This document shows positions 37,662 to 48,966 of a stretch of 64,000 bases of DNA, one piece after another. The notes under the pieces are model-generated. The model was given only the letters and a program-made list of their open reading frames with translations. It was not told where the DNA came from and did not search any database. The DNA is from Fratercula arctica. Lineage: Eukaryota > Chordata > Aves > Charadriiformes > Alcidae. A program made the position numbers and the translations under genes. Position 1 is the stretch's first letter. The number at the start of each line of letters is the position of its first letter. Location of the stretch: the NCBI GenBank assembly GCA_947846985.1, contig CANTUZ010000008.1, forward strand, positions 41,434,817 to 41,498,816. The letters are read 5' to 3'.

Positions 37662-38010
37662 GGTCCCTGAAGGGGACCTACAGGAGGGATGGGGAGGGAC
37701 TCTTTATCAGGGAGTGTAGTGATAGGACGAGGGGGAACGGTTTTAAACTGAAAGAGGGGAGATTTAGATTGGATATCAGGAAGAAAATCTTCCCTGTTCA
37801 TTTGGGAACCAACCAATCAACCAACCAACCCCTGGCCCAGGTTGCCCAGAGAAGCTGTGGCTGCCCCATCCCTGGAGGGGTTCAAGGCCAGGTTGGACGG
37901 GGCTTGGAGCAACCTGGTCTGGTGGGAGGTGTCCCTGCCCAGGGCAGGGGGTGGCACTGGGTGAGCTTTAAGGTCCCTTCCAACTCCAACCATTCTATGA
38001 CTCTGTGATA
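37662..38010 (+). mobile_element. CR1 LINE 3' fragment, same subfamily as the intron-9 copy
   Basis: It begins in the cctgaaggggacctacagga segment and runs to the 3' end motif aaggtcccttccaactcc followed by attctatgactctgtg. It is nearly identical to the copy at 7771-8350 over their shared length, including the unusual CCAA-rich block (37801-37831). Confidence 0.93.
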
Positions 38011-38159
38011 CTGCTCTTCCCTCTCCCGTCCTGCACGGCAGCCAGCACCGCAGCATCCCGGGGGGAGCCGGGAAGAAAGCACTCCTGGGTGGGAATAAGG
38101 GCACTGCCGTGACTCCTTGGGAAATAACGAAGTAGCACAGCGTGGAATGGAGATGGTGC

Positions 38160-38260
38160 TTAATTAATAATGAAGAAAATAATAATATGTGGCACGTATA
38201 GTGCTGCACTTGTTCCAAGCACTGTACAAACATTAACTACAGTAATTAAGCTGTAATTAA
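38160..38260 (+). mobile_element. Ancient CORE-SINE/MIR-like relic
   Basis: The stretch ttccaagcactgtacaaaca ttaact resembles the 'aagcgctttacaaacatta' part of amniote MIR/CORE-SINE elements, preceded by AT-rich sequence with a variant of 'atgtggcac'. It is heavily diverged, so the call rests on one segment. Confidence 0.4.
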
Positions 38261-38774
38261 TTAGAGTAACTACTAATCAGTGTAAATAATGATGCATCTG
38301 GAGGTACCAAATGGAGTTTGTGAACTGAAAGCAAATTTCCATGTTCGGGAAATGGCACCAAATATAAAATGGCACCAGAAAAAGGCAAAAACATATGGAG
38401 GTTAAAGCGAGAGCCTGGGAGTTGCGTAGGTCCACGACAGCTCCCCAGAAGGGCAGGGCGGTTTGGCAGGTACCCTGTGACAACGCAGAGCTGGGAGCTC
38501 CCTGGAAAACCCATCCCAACCGTAGGACTCTGGCAGCTGTTTCCAGGCTCCAGCTGCATCCCTACACTCACCAGCGCTGCCGGGAGTCAGGGGCCGGGGC
38601 AAGGGATGGGATGGGAAATTGGGAGCTTGAGGCAGGGGGGGAGATCAGCAGAGTAAAATACACCACAAATATATAATTTGGGGGATTTTTTTGCTGGTTC
38701 ACACACTTTATATTTAACAAAATAATTTTTTAATAATATAGTCTTTTACACATCAAATATCGTTTCTAGACACG

Positions 38775-38788
38775 CCCCCCCCCCCCCC
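38775..38788. repeat. Poly-C run (14 C)
   Basis: A pure C homopolymer, followed by a T-run (38804-38814). It is one of a series of C/G tracts between 38 and 58 kb. Confidence 0.95.
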
Positions 38789-39483
38789 TATTTTTACAGT
38801 TGTTTTTTTTTTTTCTCACTAGTTTCAGGCACACTATTGTTGGAAAATTTTGAAACCAGATAGTCACTGATCGGCAAGAGCTTGCAAAGAAGTGTGGCGA
38901 TGACTTCTTTAATGGTACCAGTTCAACTTGCAGGAAGCCGATGCTCAGCCGACGTACGGCCATCACTGTGCTAGTGCTCGTCCTACCCCCTGCCCGCCAG
39001 CAAACGCAAAAAACAAGGGAAGAAATAAAAATATAAAGGCAACAGTGTGCATAAACCGAGACTGACCGTGCTGATGCGCTTCAGTGGGGGATGCTGTAAG
39101 GACGATTTGCTGCCATCGCTGTTAAAAGCAGGTGCTGCACTGAAGTCTGAACAAAATAAGCACCGTCACCCGAACAGCCATGACCAAAAAGCAGCAAACT
39201 GAGTGATGGGAAAGGCTCCTGCGCTCACCCGGGCAGGGCAGAGCGGGGAAATGACATTGGTGGCTTTTCTCTCACAGCGTCGCTTGGAAGCTGCAGCCTG
39301 AGGAAGCAAGAGGTGCCGGTACCGAAGAGCCCGACGGGGACCCTTGGCTGCTGGTGGGGACCACAGGGACCTCGCCTCTAGGCAGGCAGGCACAGAATGG
39401 CCTTCTAGAGAGACTCTCCCCCAGGAGCCGATGCCTGCGGACACGGCCAGCCCGTCCCCAGCCCGCCGTGCACCCTGGCTTGC

Positions 39484-40706
39484 TTTATTCCCAGCGGTAG
39501 TGATGCTCCCGGGATGGGGGAGAGCCCGGGCAGCTCCCTGGCACTGCAGCAAAGCCTCCTACCCGCCAGCTGGGCTGGTTTAGCGGTGACACAGTGATGG
39601 GACATTTCTGTAAACCTCCCCAAGGGCAATGGGCAGAGCCGGGGCATTAGATATAATTTAATTTTGACTGGCAGCAGCTGAGTCCGGCTGTGGCTGACAT
39701 GAATGAAACAGTGCCTTTGGCTCCAGTGAGAGCAGCCTCAGCGCCAGCAAAACAGGGATGGGGCAAGTTAGGCAAGTGTCCGCTCAGCCCAGGAGCCGGC
39801 GGAGCAACGGCACAGCCAGGACCCTCTTCCCGTCCACCACCGATGCCCCAGCTGGGCATCACACAGACAGCCCAGGGAAGGTGCTGCTCTCTTGGTGCCT
39901 TTCCAGCGCTCTCTGGCTCGCCCACCCGCACGGCCGGGGCTGGCTCTGGCCGAGGTGACGGTGACTGCGTAGGTGTCTTTATTGTCCCCACTCAGTGGGG
40001 AAAGTGTTAACACAGATGCGGCTTGTGTCTTGGGTGTCTGGCCCTATACCTGTGCATCTACCTCCCTCCTTCCGCAGGCTACATTCCAGCTGGGTTTCTT
40101 TTTTAACCCCTTCCTCCCCTTTTAATTTCTACCTCCCTCCTGTCCTTTCCGTGTCCCTCCCGTCATAGACACGATGAAAACGATCCATCGCTTCACTTAC
40201 AGCTGTGTTGCCCAGCTTAGGAAGAGGCTTTAAAAAAAAAAAAAAACACAACCAAAGCACAATAGCAAAAGACCTTAAATAAATAAATGCGAAAACCCCG
40301 CAATCCACATATTGTAGAAAGTGAGAGCGGTGAATCGATTGGTGTCTCAGAGGTGTCACAGGTCCAAGAACTTGCCCGGGCTGTTTTTCCTTTTTCCTCC
40401 CCAAATCTGACCACCGCATCCCTACCAAGCACTGGTAATTACAAAAGCAGAGTAGATACCTAGATACCGGTTACACAGTGTGTACAGCCAGAGAAGAGCA
40501 GGAGGCTGGGGCGGGGGGAGAGGGAGGGAGACCCTTCTCCGCGAGTAAAATCTCTGCTTGTGTGAAATCCTCGCAGGTTTTGCTGGTGACCCTGTAGCAG
40601 CCGGCGGGAGGTGGAACGCGTGTGCAGCAGCATCGAAGCCGGGCCTTCATCGTCATCGTCACGGGCGGGCGGTTCGCCCGGCGGTGCCTGGCAGGGGGTT
40701 TTGCGG
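39484..40706 (-). other. VWC2L: Presumed VWC2L 3' UTR
   Basis: This is the sequence downstream of the VWC2L stop on the - strand. Two canonical AATAAA signals on that strand (39978-39983 and 39484-39489) are candidate ends; the second is followed by a G/GT-rich stretch. The true end cannot be fixed from sequence alone. Confidence 0.4.
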
Positions 40707-40855
40707 CTACAGAGCCTGCTTGCCCTGGCACTCGCGCTTGGAGCACTGCGCCGGCTTCCACCAGTCCCCGTTGTGGCAGTGGCAGATGTTGCAGTCGTCC
40801 ACCTTCACTTCGATGCCGGCGGGAATTATCGTGGTGCCTGCAAAGCAGTTCGGAC
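40707..40855 (-). CDS. VWC2L: VWC2L last coding exon
   Basis: VWC2L (brorin-like) is a secreted, neural-enriched protein with von Willebrand factor C domains, related to the BMP antagonist VWC2. The - strand after the acceptor tgtgtttttgcag encodes 49 residues: [49 protein letters not shown], then TAG. This matches the human C-terminus (ending GKQTV) almost residue for residue, with six conserved cysteines and the HNGDWWKP block. The first codon (Gly) is split after its first base. The exon converges on BARD1. Upstream exons with the signal peptide and main VWC repeats were not found and must lie beyond 64,000. Confidence 0.95.
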
Positions 40856-40907
40856 CTGCAAAAACACACGGGAGGAATAGAAATAAATACTTTCTTTGTT
40901 TCTTTTC

Positions 40908-40942
40908 TTTTTTTTTTTTATTTTATTTTATTTTATTTTAAA
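40908..40942. repeat. Poly-T followed by ATTTT pentanucleotide microsatellite
   Basis: Twelve T are followed by (ATTTT)n. On the VWC2L coding strand it is an (AAAAT)n/poly-A tract, 50-90 bases upstream of the last exon's acceptor, where pyrimidines are usual. Confidence 0.9.
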
Positions 40943-42204
40943 TTGGGGGTAGCAGCTCTGCTCCAAGTGCCCGGGAGCAGGCGGACACTCAGCCCCAGCC
41001 CCTTGCTCTGCTCCGGCCATGACGTCCTGCTGCCGAAATCAGCAGCATCTCTCCCAGCTCTGCCCCACACCCATCACTTCGCTCAGGTGTTTTGTTTTTC
41101 TTTTTAGTGCCCTCAGGTAAAAAGAAAAGGCCTTGAAACTTCCCTTCTCCTTCCCACTAATACGGATGGCACTGGGTGCCCCATCGATGCACCCAGCTTT
41201 TTCTCCTCAGCTGCCCACTAATTTAGTATCGCTTTCTCCTAAGATCTGGCTCCAAGATGGACAAGACCGTGAGGACAAGCTTCGGGACACAGACTTCGCT
41301 GCTCTATCCCGGTGAGCCTGCAATGAGCAACCCCCCCCCGCCCCCGGGACTGCGGCAACTGTGCCCGAACCCCCGGTAACCCCAGGGACCCTCCCCCGGC
41401 TTGGGGCTGTTAACCATAAATGACTGATGGCATCAAATTAACAAAAGCCATTCACCGCCCAGATAAGCTTTCTGATAAAATCTGGTTTTTTTTCTCAAGG
41501 GCGATCCCTTTCATCTGCTCATTATTGGTAATTTTTTTTGGCTGCTTTATGACACAACATCAAAGCTGAGCAGCAAATCAGCGAGGATTTTATCGTCCTC
41601 CTTCTTGTAAAAGCCCAGCAAATGCCCATTGCCCGGCTGTCCCTCTGCAAACCCTCTCCTCCTCCTCCCCTCCCGCTCCTCTGTCACTCAGCACTGGGAA
41701 TTAATGTCGGAGCCAGCAGCACACAGAAAAAAAAACCAAAAAACCCCAGGTCAGTGGCATTCGTGGCATCAGGGAAGCGTGAAGACATTTGAAAAGCGTC
41801 TCGTGGCTCCGGTGCTGCGTCACAACGTCACCCCTCGGCTGGGCACCCGGTTTTATCTTTGCCTCCGGGGCACTCCAAAGTGCCTGGGTGCACTCCAAAG
41901 ATGAGAGTGAAACTACAGGCAAGTTGTTAGTGCTTAAAATAAGACTTAATACTGTTTGAAAGGGAAAATAGGTTCCCTACGTGGCTGGAAACAGGCTGAG
42001 CTGTGGCCAACCCAGTGCCGGGGTTTCACGTTTTATAGTGTCAGAGAACTATTAATTTCATCTCGCTGACTTATTAGTGCCCTGACTTCATCGAGATGCT
42101 CCTCAGGACCCTGTGTTTGAGCTCAACAGGCCACGAGTTTGACAGGGCTGGGCTTAACCAGATGTAGGCAATTCAGGTGGCTGATGAGCAAAACGGTGCC
42201 TGCA

Positions 42205-42379
42205 GGCGATTTCTGAGGTTGGCGCCTCTCTGGAAGACACATTCCCGGTTGGAAAGCCTGTGATCCCAGCCGCGGGACTTCTCTGGCAACCCACTGAAGT
42301 TCTCACTTCTTCCCGCGGCTTTCGGGTCCCTGCGCTGGCCGCGCTGCTGCCTGCGCTCTTCATCACAGGTTTTAATCCT
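42205..42379 (+). repeat. 175-bp direct duplication, copy 1
   Basis: It matches 43111-43285 over its full length without gaps, with six differences. The sequence begins ggcgatttctgaggttggcg and ends ttttaatcct. It is not a known repeat family to me. It retains two CpG sites that are CpA in copy 2, suggesting this copy is nearer the ancestral state. Confidence 0.95.
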
Positions 42380-42699
42380 TCATTAAAGGCCCCTTCAATG
42401 CCTATCAGCTCAACAGCAACTTTTCCCATTGGTCTTAACGAAGCCACGGCAGAAGGACCTGAGAAAGGTGCCTCCGATGGCTTCTGTACCAGAATTTGGG
42501 GTGGGTGGGTGTACCCCAGGGCTGCTGCTTCCTTCCACAGGCAGCACCTGGGAAGGCAGGACCTGGGAAGGCATGCCGTGGCGCCGGGAAGGTCTGTGTC
42601 ACTCTGTGACAGGGGGATGATGCCTCCTCCGTTGCCCGGCCAGCACGCGAGTCAGCCAGGATGCCGGGAGGCAGCAGGCTTTTGCTCCAAACGAGGAAA

Positions 42700-42799
42700 T
42701 CTTGTTCTAGTTGAAGATGTCCCTGCTTCCTGCAGGGAGGGTTGGACTAGATGACCTTTAAAGGTCCCTTCCAACCCAACACGTTCTATGATTCTATGA
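42700..42799 (+). mobile_element. CR1 LINE 3' end fragment
   Basis: The segments ttgttctagttgaagatgtc and ggttggactagatgaccttt, and the end ttccaacccaacacg ttctatgattctatga, are the CR1 3' end. It is severely 5'-truncated and lies between the two copies of the 175-bp duplication. Confidence 0.9.
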
Positions 42800-42907
42800 A
42801 ATTCAACATGAGTTGTTGAGGAAAAGTCCAGGCTACGCCGGTCGGTGGGCAGCTGAGGACCACTGCACTGGGCATTGGGGATGTTTTAAGTCTGCTTTGA
42901 GATGGGC

Positions 42908-42955
42908 TTCGGGCTGGACGACCTCCAAAAGTCCCTTCCAACCTCAGGCATTCCT
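42908..42955 (+). mobile_element. Short CR1-like fragment
   Basis: The segment ggctggacgacctccaaaag tcccttccaacctc is a diverged CR1 3' end piece without the terminal octamer repeats. Confidence 0.65.
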
Positions 42956-43110
42956 TGGTGCAAAGAGTTTCAAAGCCAGGAGTTGCTAGCCAAGGACACA
43001 CAGCGATACGGAAAAGCCAAACTCTACGTATGCACGTATATATCCACTCTATGTGTTTTTCTTTACATTCATGCGGTTGAAAAAGTCATGGCCCATTTTG
43101 GTCACAAGCT

Positions 43111-43285
43111 GGCGATTTCTGAAGTTGGCGCCTCTCTGGAAGACACATTCCCGGTTGGAAAGCCTGTGATCCCAACCACGGGATTTCTCTGGCAACCCAC
43201 TGAAGTTCTCACTTCTTCCCACGGCTTTCGGGTCCCTGCGCTGGCCGCGCTGCTGCCTGCGCTCTTCATCACAGATTTTAATCCT
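43111..43285 (+). repeat. 175-bp direct duplication, copy 2
   Basis: Second copy of 42205-42379, starting 906 bp downstream. All six differences are transitions, five reading G in copy 1 and A here, and one C to T. Two of them destroy CpG sites. Confidence 0.95.
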
Positions 43286-46200
43286 CTGCTTCATCAAGTC
43301 CGGCGGGGGGTGTTGTGTGATGATACCCAGCATGGGCTTCGCCATCAGGTTGGCTCATTTTTTTGCCATTAAACGACCGTGGCTCAAATGCAATGAAAAT
43401 GCCAATAATTGGAGCTGGCCATATTTGAAGTTGAAGTAAGTGCCTGTCCCTCTTTAATAGGATGCTCCGATTGCCTGCCGATGTCAGGGATGACCAGGGT
43501 GGTGCACAACAGCCCGCTATGCGCTCCCAGAGCAAAAAAAATCCTTTTCATTAAAATTTAAACAAAAAAGCTTCCTCCAGACATTAGGGTGGCAAGGAAA
43601 GGGGAAGATTGTTTTCTCTCTTGTTGTCCTGCAGCTGCCAGTTAATCATCTCATTTGAGAAGCCAATACTGCCTCGACACCCCCACGCGTCTCCAGACAC
43701 AGCTTTCTCCGGGTGCTGCACGACGGCGGATTTACAGCATCGCCGGCCCTTTTGATGCGGCTGAAAACACGCGGGAGGCCGGCGGTGACGGGAGCCGGCG
43801 TGTTCTCTCCCTCGCAGGTGGGCCAACCTTCGCTGCCCTGCCCGGGTGTGGGGACCCTGCGCCCCCTCGGAAGGGTTCTGGCTCCATCCCTGCGCTGAAA
43901 CAGGGGAGAGCACAGCCCGGGGACAGGATCAGCCCGGGGCAAATAAGTCGGGAGTGGCCGATGGGGAATTGCAAACTGGGGAAAAGCTTATTTTTCCTTG
44001 CATCCTGCTTATCTGTCCCTCCCGTGGCTGCTCCATCACGGTCACAGCTGTCCTTCTGCCCTTCCTCCTCCTCCTCGCAGCCTCGGGTCCCTTCTCCCTC
44101 TTGGGATCCCCCAGGGGGGTTATTTGGGGAAAAAAAAAAAAAAATCATTAACACCCCTCATTAATGGCCCTTATCCCAGAGCCGAGAAGCAGAAAGCAGA
44201 GACGACAATGCAAAGAGGAGATGGATGAGGGGGATGTACTAAAAGCATCGCCCGTGCCTTTGAGGTCTGCGGCGGAGAGGGGTTCACTCATCCTGGGGAC
44301 GGGGTCATTCTGGCCAAGGGCAGAGGGCAGGTCTGAGAAATAATAATTAAACACTAATAATCTGCCCCTTTGATCCCTAGCATCTATCAAGCCAGGAAGG
44401 ACCCAGCACGTGCCTCTGTGTCTGATGGAAAATCCTTGGGATGCTGCCATCCCTCCCAAAGAGGCTGGGTGAAGGGAAGAGGGAAATTTACAGCTATTTT
44501 GGATAAATCACAGGGACTGAAGGCTGCGAGGAACATCCAGGGGCGGCCAAACCAGCCCTCGCTGAGGCAGCACCGAGCACCCCTGGGCTGGCCGGCGGAA
44601 CATCTCCCGAGCGCACCTACGGAAGGAGCTGTATTCAGAGGCTGAACCGAGGGGAAAATTACAGCAAGTGGGTTTGTTTTCCTTTTTCTTGGCTTTTAGC
44701 AAAATGGATGGAAACCTTTGGGCTCTACTGACACACTCCTATGTGATGTTTTGCTGCCGTTTCGGGACATCCATCTCTTCTGTCAGACTTTAGTTCTTTT
44801 AATTTAAGCCAACACTACCACTGCTCTGGACCCTTTTTTTTTTTTCTCTTTTCCTCAAAATAGCCACCCGTGCATTGCCAGAGGGAAATGTTTCCTTTTG
44901 CACACCACAGCAAGCCAGATGGAGCATTTTTCCATCCTCTCTCCCCACCCTGCCCTTATAGAAATGTGGATTTCAAACAGAAGGCGAAATTTCCACACTC
45001 CATTTCTGATAATTCAACCGACTGGAATCACTGAAATCCCATTTTCCAGCACAATCACTATCAGCCAGCCCCCCCTCCCCCCCCTTTTTTTTTTTTGCAT
45101 CTAAACCTCTCCCACCTTTATATTGGAAAAGTGGATCCTGTCTGTCCAAAACGGGATGTGGTGAGCATCGTATCCATGGCTGAGGGACGAGAAAGATGCA
45201 CTTGGAGAGGGACATGGCATTGCTCAAATTTAGTGGAAAATATGCTGCAGACAGGTGGCATTTCCCACCCAAGGGACAGTTTTCCTGTGGCTTCCGGCTT
45301 TTATAGAGCCAACAGTTAATGCATCGCCAGAAACACCATCCAGCACCAGGGATGCTCCATGGCTTTGCGCTGTGCCTTAGGGGAGCTGCAGCCCCCAAGG
45401 CCATGACCAAATCCCACCGCAAGCCACCAAGTCCTTTTTTATTTTTTTTTTTTTGCTCTTCAGCGGAGCTAATCAGGCTCCTTTAGGTTCTCCAATATTT
45501 TTTTTTTTTCCCTCCCTTAGATCAGCCTCACAACATTCCAAAAGCTCCGTGCCCCAAACCCACGCTGCCCTGAGCTTTTCCCACTATGGAGGAGGAGCAG
45601 GCTGAGACCGGGATCTGCCGAACTGATAGAAAAAAATCACAAAGAATGGGCCAGAACAGCACAGCAAAGTATTTTCTTTAATTATTATTCCAAAGAAGAT
45701 GCTGCTCAGAAACATTTGATGACGTCGAGCACATCAAGAAAGTTATTTATGATAATAGCAGTAGGAACAAGAAGCTGCTTTGGGCAAGGGCTGTCGTCCT
45801 GGTCTTTGTAAAAGCATCTTAAGCCACGACTGCGATGAAAACAGGACGGTAATCACCCTCTTCTCCTTGCTCAGGGAGGCTGATGGGAGAAGTTTGCTGC
45901 TCCCACAGACAACATAATTGTGAGATTTGCTTTGCTTAACATAATTAATACTCATAAAAGACCTCAGCACTCCAGGCTGTTTGCTAGAACAACTGTGAAG
46001 ATTTTTATGGAGATATATTAGGGACGTTCAGCTGCTGTTTTGACGGGAGATATACAGCACAAAGAGAAAAATCATAGATGGTTTGTCGTTTGGGAAGAGT
46101 GATGGCAAATCGTGCAGCCGTACGTGTAAGACCAGATACCTGGGTGACAGCCCACGCCAGACGCTGCTGCTCGGCGCCCCGGGTACAGAGGGAACGTGTC

Positions 46201-47296
46201 CAAGCCCACCGCAGGCACTAATGCGCTCCTGCTGTGAGCAATGCCACCCAAGGGTGTGAGACTAAGTCCCCTCGGGACTCAGTGGCACGGTGGGGCTTCA
46301 AAGCCACCCAGAAACCCCCAGATGAGGCACCACCACAGCGGGAAAACCTCATCTCCACCTCCATCCACCCCGGCTCCCCAGCAGACTGCATCTGCACGGT
46401 CCTCACCGCAGCACTATGGGGATGCGGAGGAAAACCATCCGAGCTCAAGAGCATCCCGCATGGAGGGCGAGGTAAAGCTGGAAACAGCAGGAGCACGTGG
46501 CCTGATGCTCTCCAAGGCCACACGCGCGCAGCCTCACGCCGATGCTTTGGCGGAGCTGGGCGCCGAAGCCCAGCCTGGCTCCCGGGGGCTGCGGGCTGCT
46601 CCCAGTTGCCTCTCGAGTGGGTTTGACTGAAGTCAATGGCTTTGCCTGTGGCTTACAGCAGCTCTCAATTTAGCTTTGTATGTGCAAAGAAGCAATAAAA
46701 GGAATTCAAATGTTAAGCACCGCGAGCAAGCGCGAATCACTTCAGGCCAACTGTGACATTCAGCTTTGCCCTGAATAGCATCATGCAGCACGCGAAGCTC
46801 ATCACCTTCACTGGAACTTCTCATGGTACAACTTTCTATTTCAGCAAGAAGCGCTATTTTCCTCTTAGTTAAATATTTTCTGACGATAAGCCTATGTCTC
46901 CTGCCACTCCTTTAAGAGCCTCCTCATTCCCTTTAGGAAATATTAAGGCTGTCTCCAAGAGAATTTAGTTTATTCGGTCAATGGATAATGCCAAGGAGAG
47001 AGGTGCTGATGGCTACACTTATCTACCTCGCAGGGGTGGTTTAGATAGCCGCTAAACAGCAACTCAATTTAGCCAGCCATCCCTCAGGCTCCTGCGCGAT
47101 GTGCCCCACAATTAAAGCTGCGAGGGATAAGGAGAAGATGGTGGTGTTTCCTGACAGTATTTAGGAATGGATACAGCCTGAAAACATCCCCACGGATGCT
47201 CGTTCAGCTGAATGAGTCGTGACGACTTTGCTTTTGGAGCCTGACCACGAATGCAATAGGGCATGGGCCCTCCCTGCTGGCAAGCTGCACCAAACC

Positions 47297-47308
47297 GGGG
47301 GGGGGGGG
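47297..47308. repeat. Poly-G run (12 G)
   Basis: A pure G homopolymer in GC-rich DNA that may fold as a quadruplex. Confidence 0.95.
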
Positions 47309-48023
47309 AGACAGTTCTAGTGAACGCGGCCAAATGTCCTCTCAGTGGGAAGGCGGATTTTTTCTTTGCGTGTCTCCATGAAACATGGTCTGCAGCACGA
47401 CCATCCCACGCCGCAGCCGTGTAGCCTCCAGCACCGGCGTCCAGCACTCCCAGCGTCGCTCGGCGGAAACAAACCCTCACAAAGCCACGGCCAGGCGAGG
47501 CGCACAGCCTGGACCCCGCACAAGGATGCGCGTGGCCGACCCTCCCACAGAGAGCGAGGCAGGACACGGCAGCGATACAAGCGACCCTGGGCTCTGGTGC
47601 ACAGGGCAGAACTCGCCGGCTGCCTGCACCTTGCGACACGTTCCGTGTCCAGGCCAAGCTCTGCGATCAGGGGCAGATAAACCCAGTGTCTTGCTTTCAA
47701 TGACGCCCCACCCCCTGCTTCTGGAGGTTAACACAGCTCCGCTCTGCCGATCCCACAGGGTCTTTTAAAATGTTCCCTTAGCTCCATCAACGCTATTTAT
47801 GGGATCACTTCAGATTGCAAGAAAAAACCTCAATTTGTGGCTTTAATTAACGAGTCGAGGAGGGAATGAGTCTTGTTTCTGCTGCCTGGTACGGTGCCTG
47901 CCTGCCCCCTCTCCCCGGGGCAGGGAGAAGGCAGCGACTGAAGCCAGAGGTGAGACATAAAGAAGTCAGCTGCCAATGCTGAGCTTTGCCTTATGGAAAA
48001 TTAAACTTGATGATGCTCTGCAA

Positions 48024-48039
48024 GGGGGGGGGGGGGGGG
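48024..48039. repeat. Poly-G run (16 G)
   Basis: The longest G homopolymer in the window, with quadruplex potential. Its length is likely to be polymorphic or uncertain in assembly. Confidence 0.95.
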
Positions 48040-48929
48040 CAGCTGAAAACCCCACCAAAAGGGAACAGCCCTGGAGCTCTGTTGTCTTGGAAAGAGGCTG
48101 AAGGCAAAGGTCCCGGCTCGAAGCATGGCTGAAGCCCAAGGGCACATCGGAAATGGGGCTGCCACCACCGTCACATGTGTGGGGGAGTGAGTTTGCACCC
48201 TGACGATGCCCAGCTTGAACCCCTGGTCTGTGGCTACTTGCTTCTTGGTGGTGGCAGGAGGGAGGGGAGCACGCCGTGTTTCTGCTCCCGGAGGTGACGT
48301 CCATGTCCCCCAGGCTATGGAGGACACAGGTCTTTGCAGATCAGAGGTCATGTATTCATTCCACACGTTCCCAATACATACGTCAAATGAAAATAACCCC
48401 TCTGGACTCCCCTATAGCCCAAGTCCATCCCCACCCAACCTGCACAAAGGGTGGAAATGGGACAGAAATGGACTGGAAATGGTAACAGACGCCACCCCCT
48501 CGAGGTGACCCCAAGGTGGAGGGTTCATGCTGCCTTTGCCGCCTTGTCCAGCCACCCATGGAGAGATGGCACCGCCAATAAATGCCCCAAATTCCACTCT
48601 GTTACCTAAAACATTGCAAAATGTGAGCCTCTCCTTTTTTTATCTGTGGATAAACCCCACTGTCTCTGGCTAAAAGCTCCCTGGAGTCAACTGGTGGTAG
48701 CTCCAAGCCATCCACGAGCTTTCAGTCTTGTGCACCATTGCCCCAAAGAACGAATCTCCTCCAAAGCTGATGTGCAGCTTTTCTCCATCCTTCCTGCAGA
48801 TTTCACTCCTCACAAGAGGATGCTAACAGCCCTTCTCAAGCACTGCCTATTTACATGAGCTATTTTTCCAGCCGTAATTCACGTTGCTGGGTGCCTGAAG
48901 ATGCCTAAAAGTTATTTAATCTCTGCATT

Positions 48930-48966
48930 AAAAAAAAAAAAAAAAAAAAAAAAAATATATATATAT
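48930..48966. repeat. Poly-A (26) followed by (TA)n
   Basis: A 26-base A-run runs directly into an alternating TA stretch of 11 bases. No retrocopy body was recognised upstream, so this reads as a simple repeat rather than a retroposed tail. Confidence 0.9.

Noticed and set aside
40471..40869. 132-codon open frame on the - strand over the VWC2L exon
   Set aside because: Wrong frame; the true frame is the cysteine-rich VWC2L C-terminus ending at 40707.
47112..47657. 181-codon open frame on the - strand
   Set aside because: Arginine/alanine/glycine-rich translation typical of GC-rich non-coding DNA; it spans a poly-G run and resembles no protein.
48930..48966. Poly-A tail of a processed pseudogene
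   Set aside because: No coding-like or transcript-like body upstream on either strand and no flanking target-site repeat seen; it is a simple repeat.
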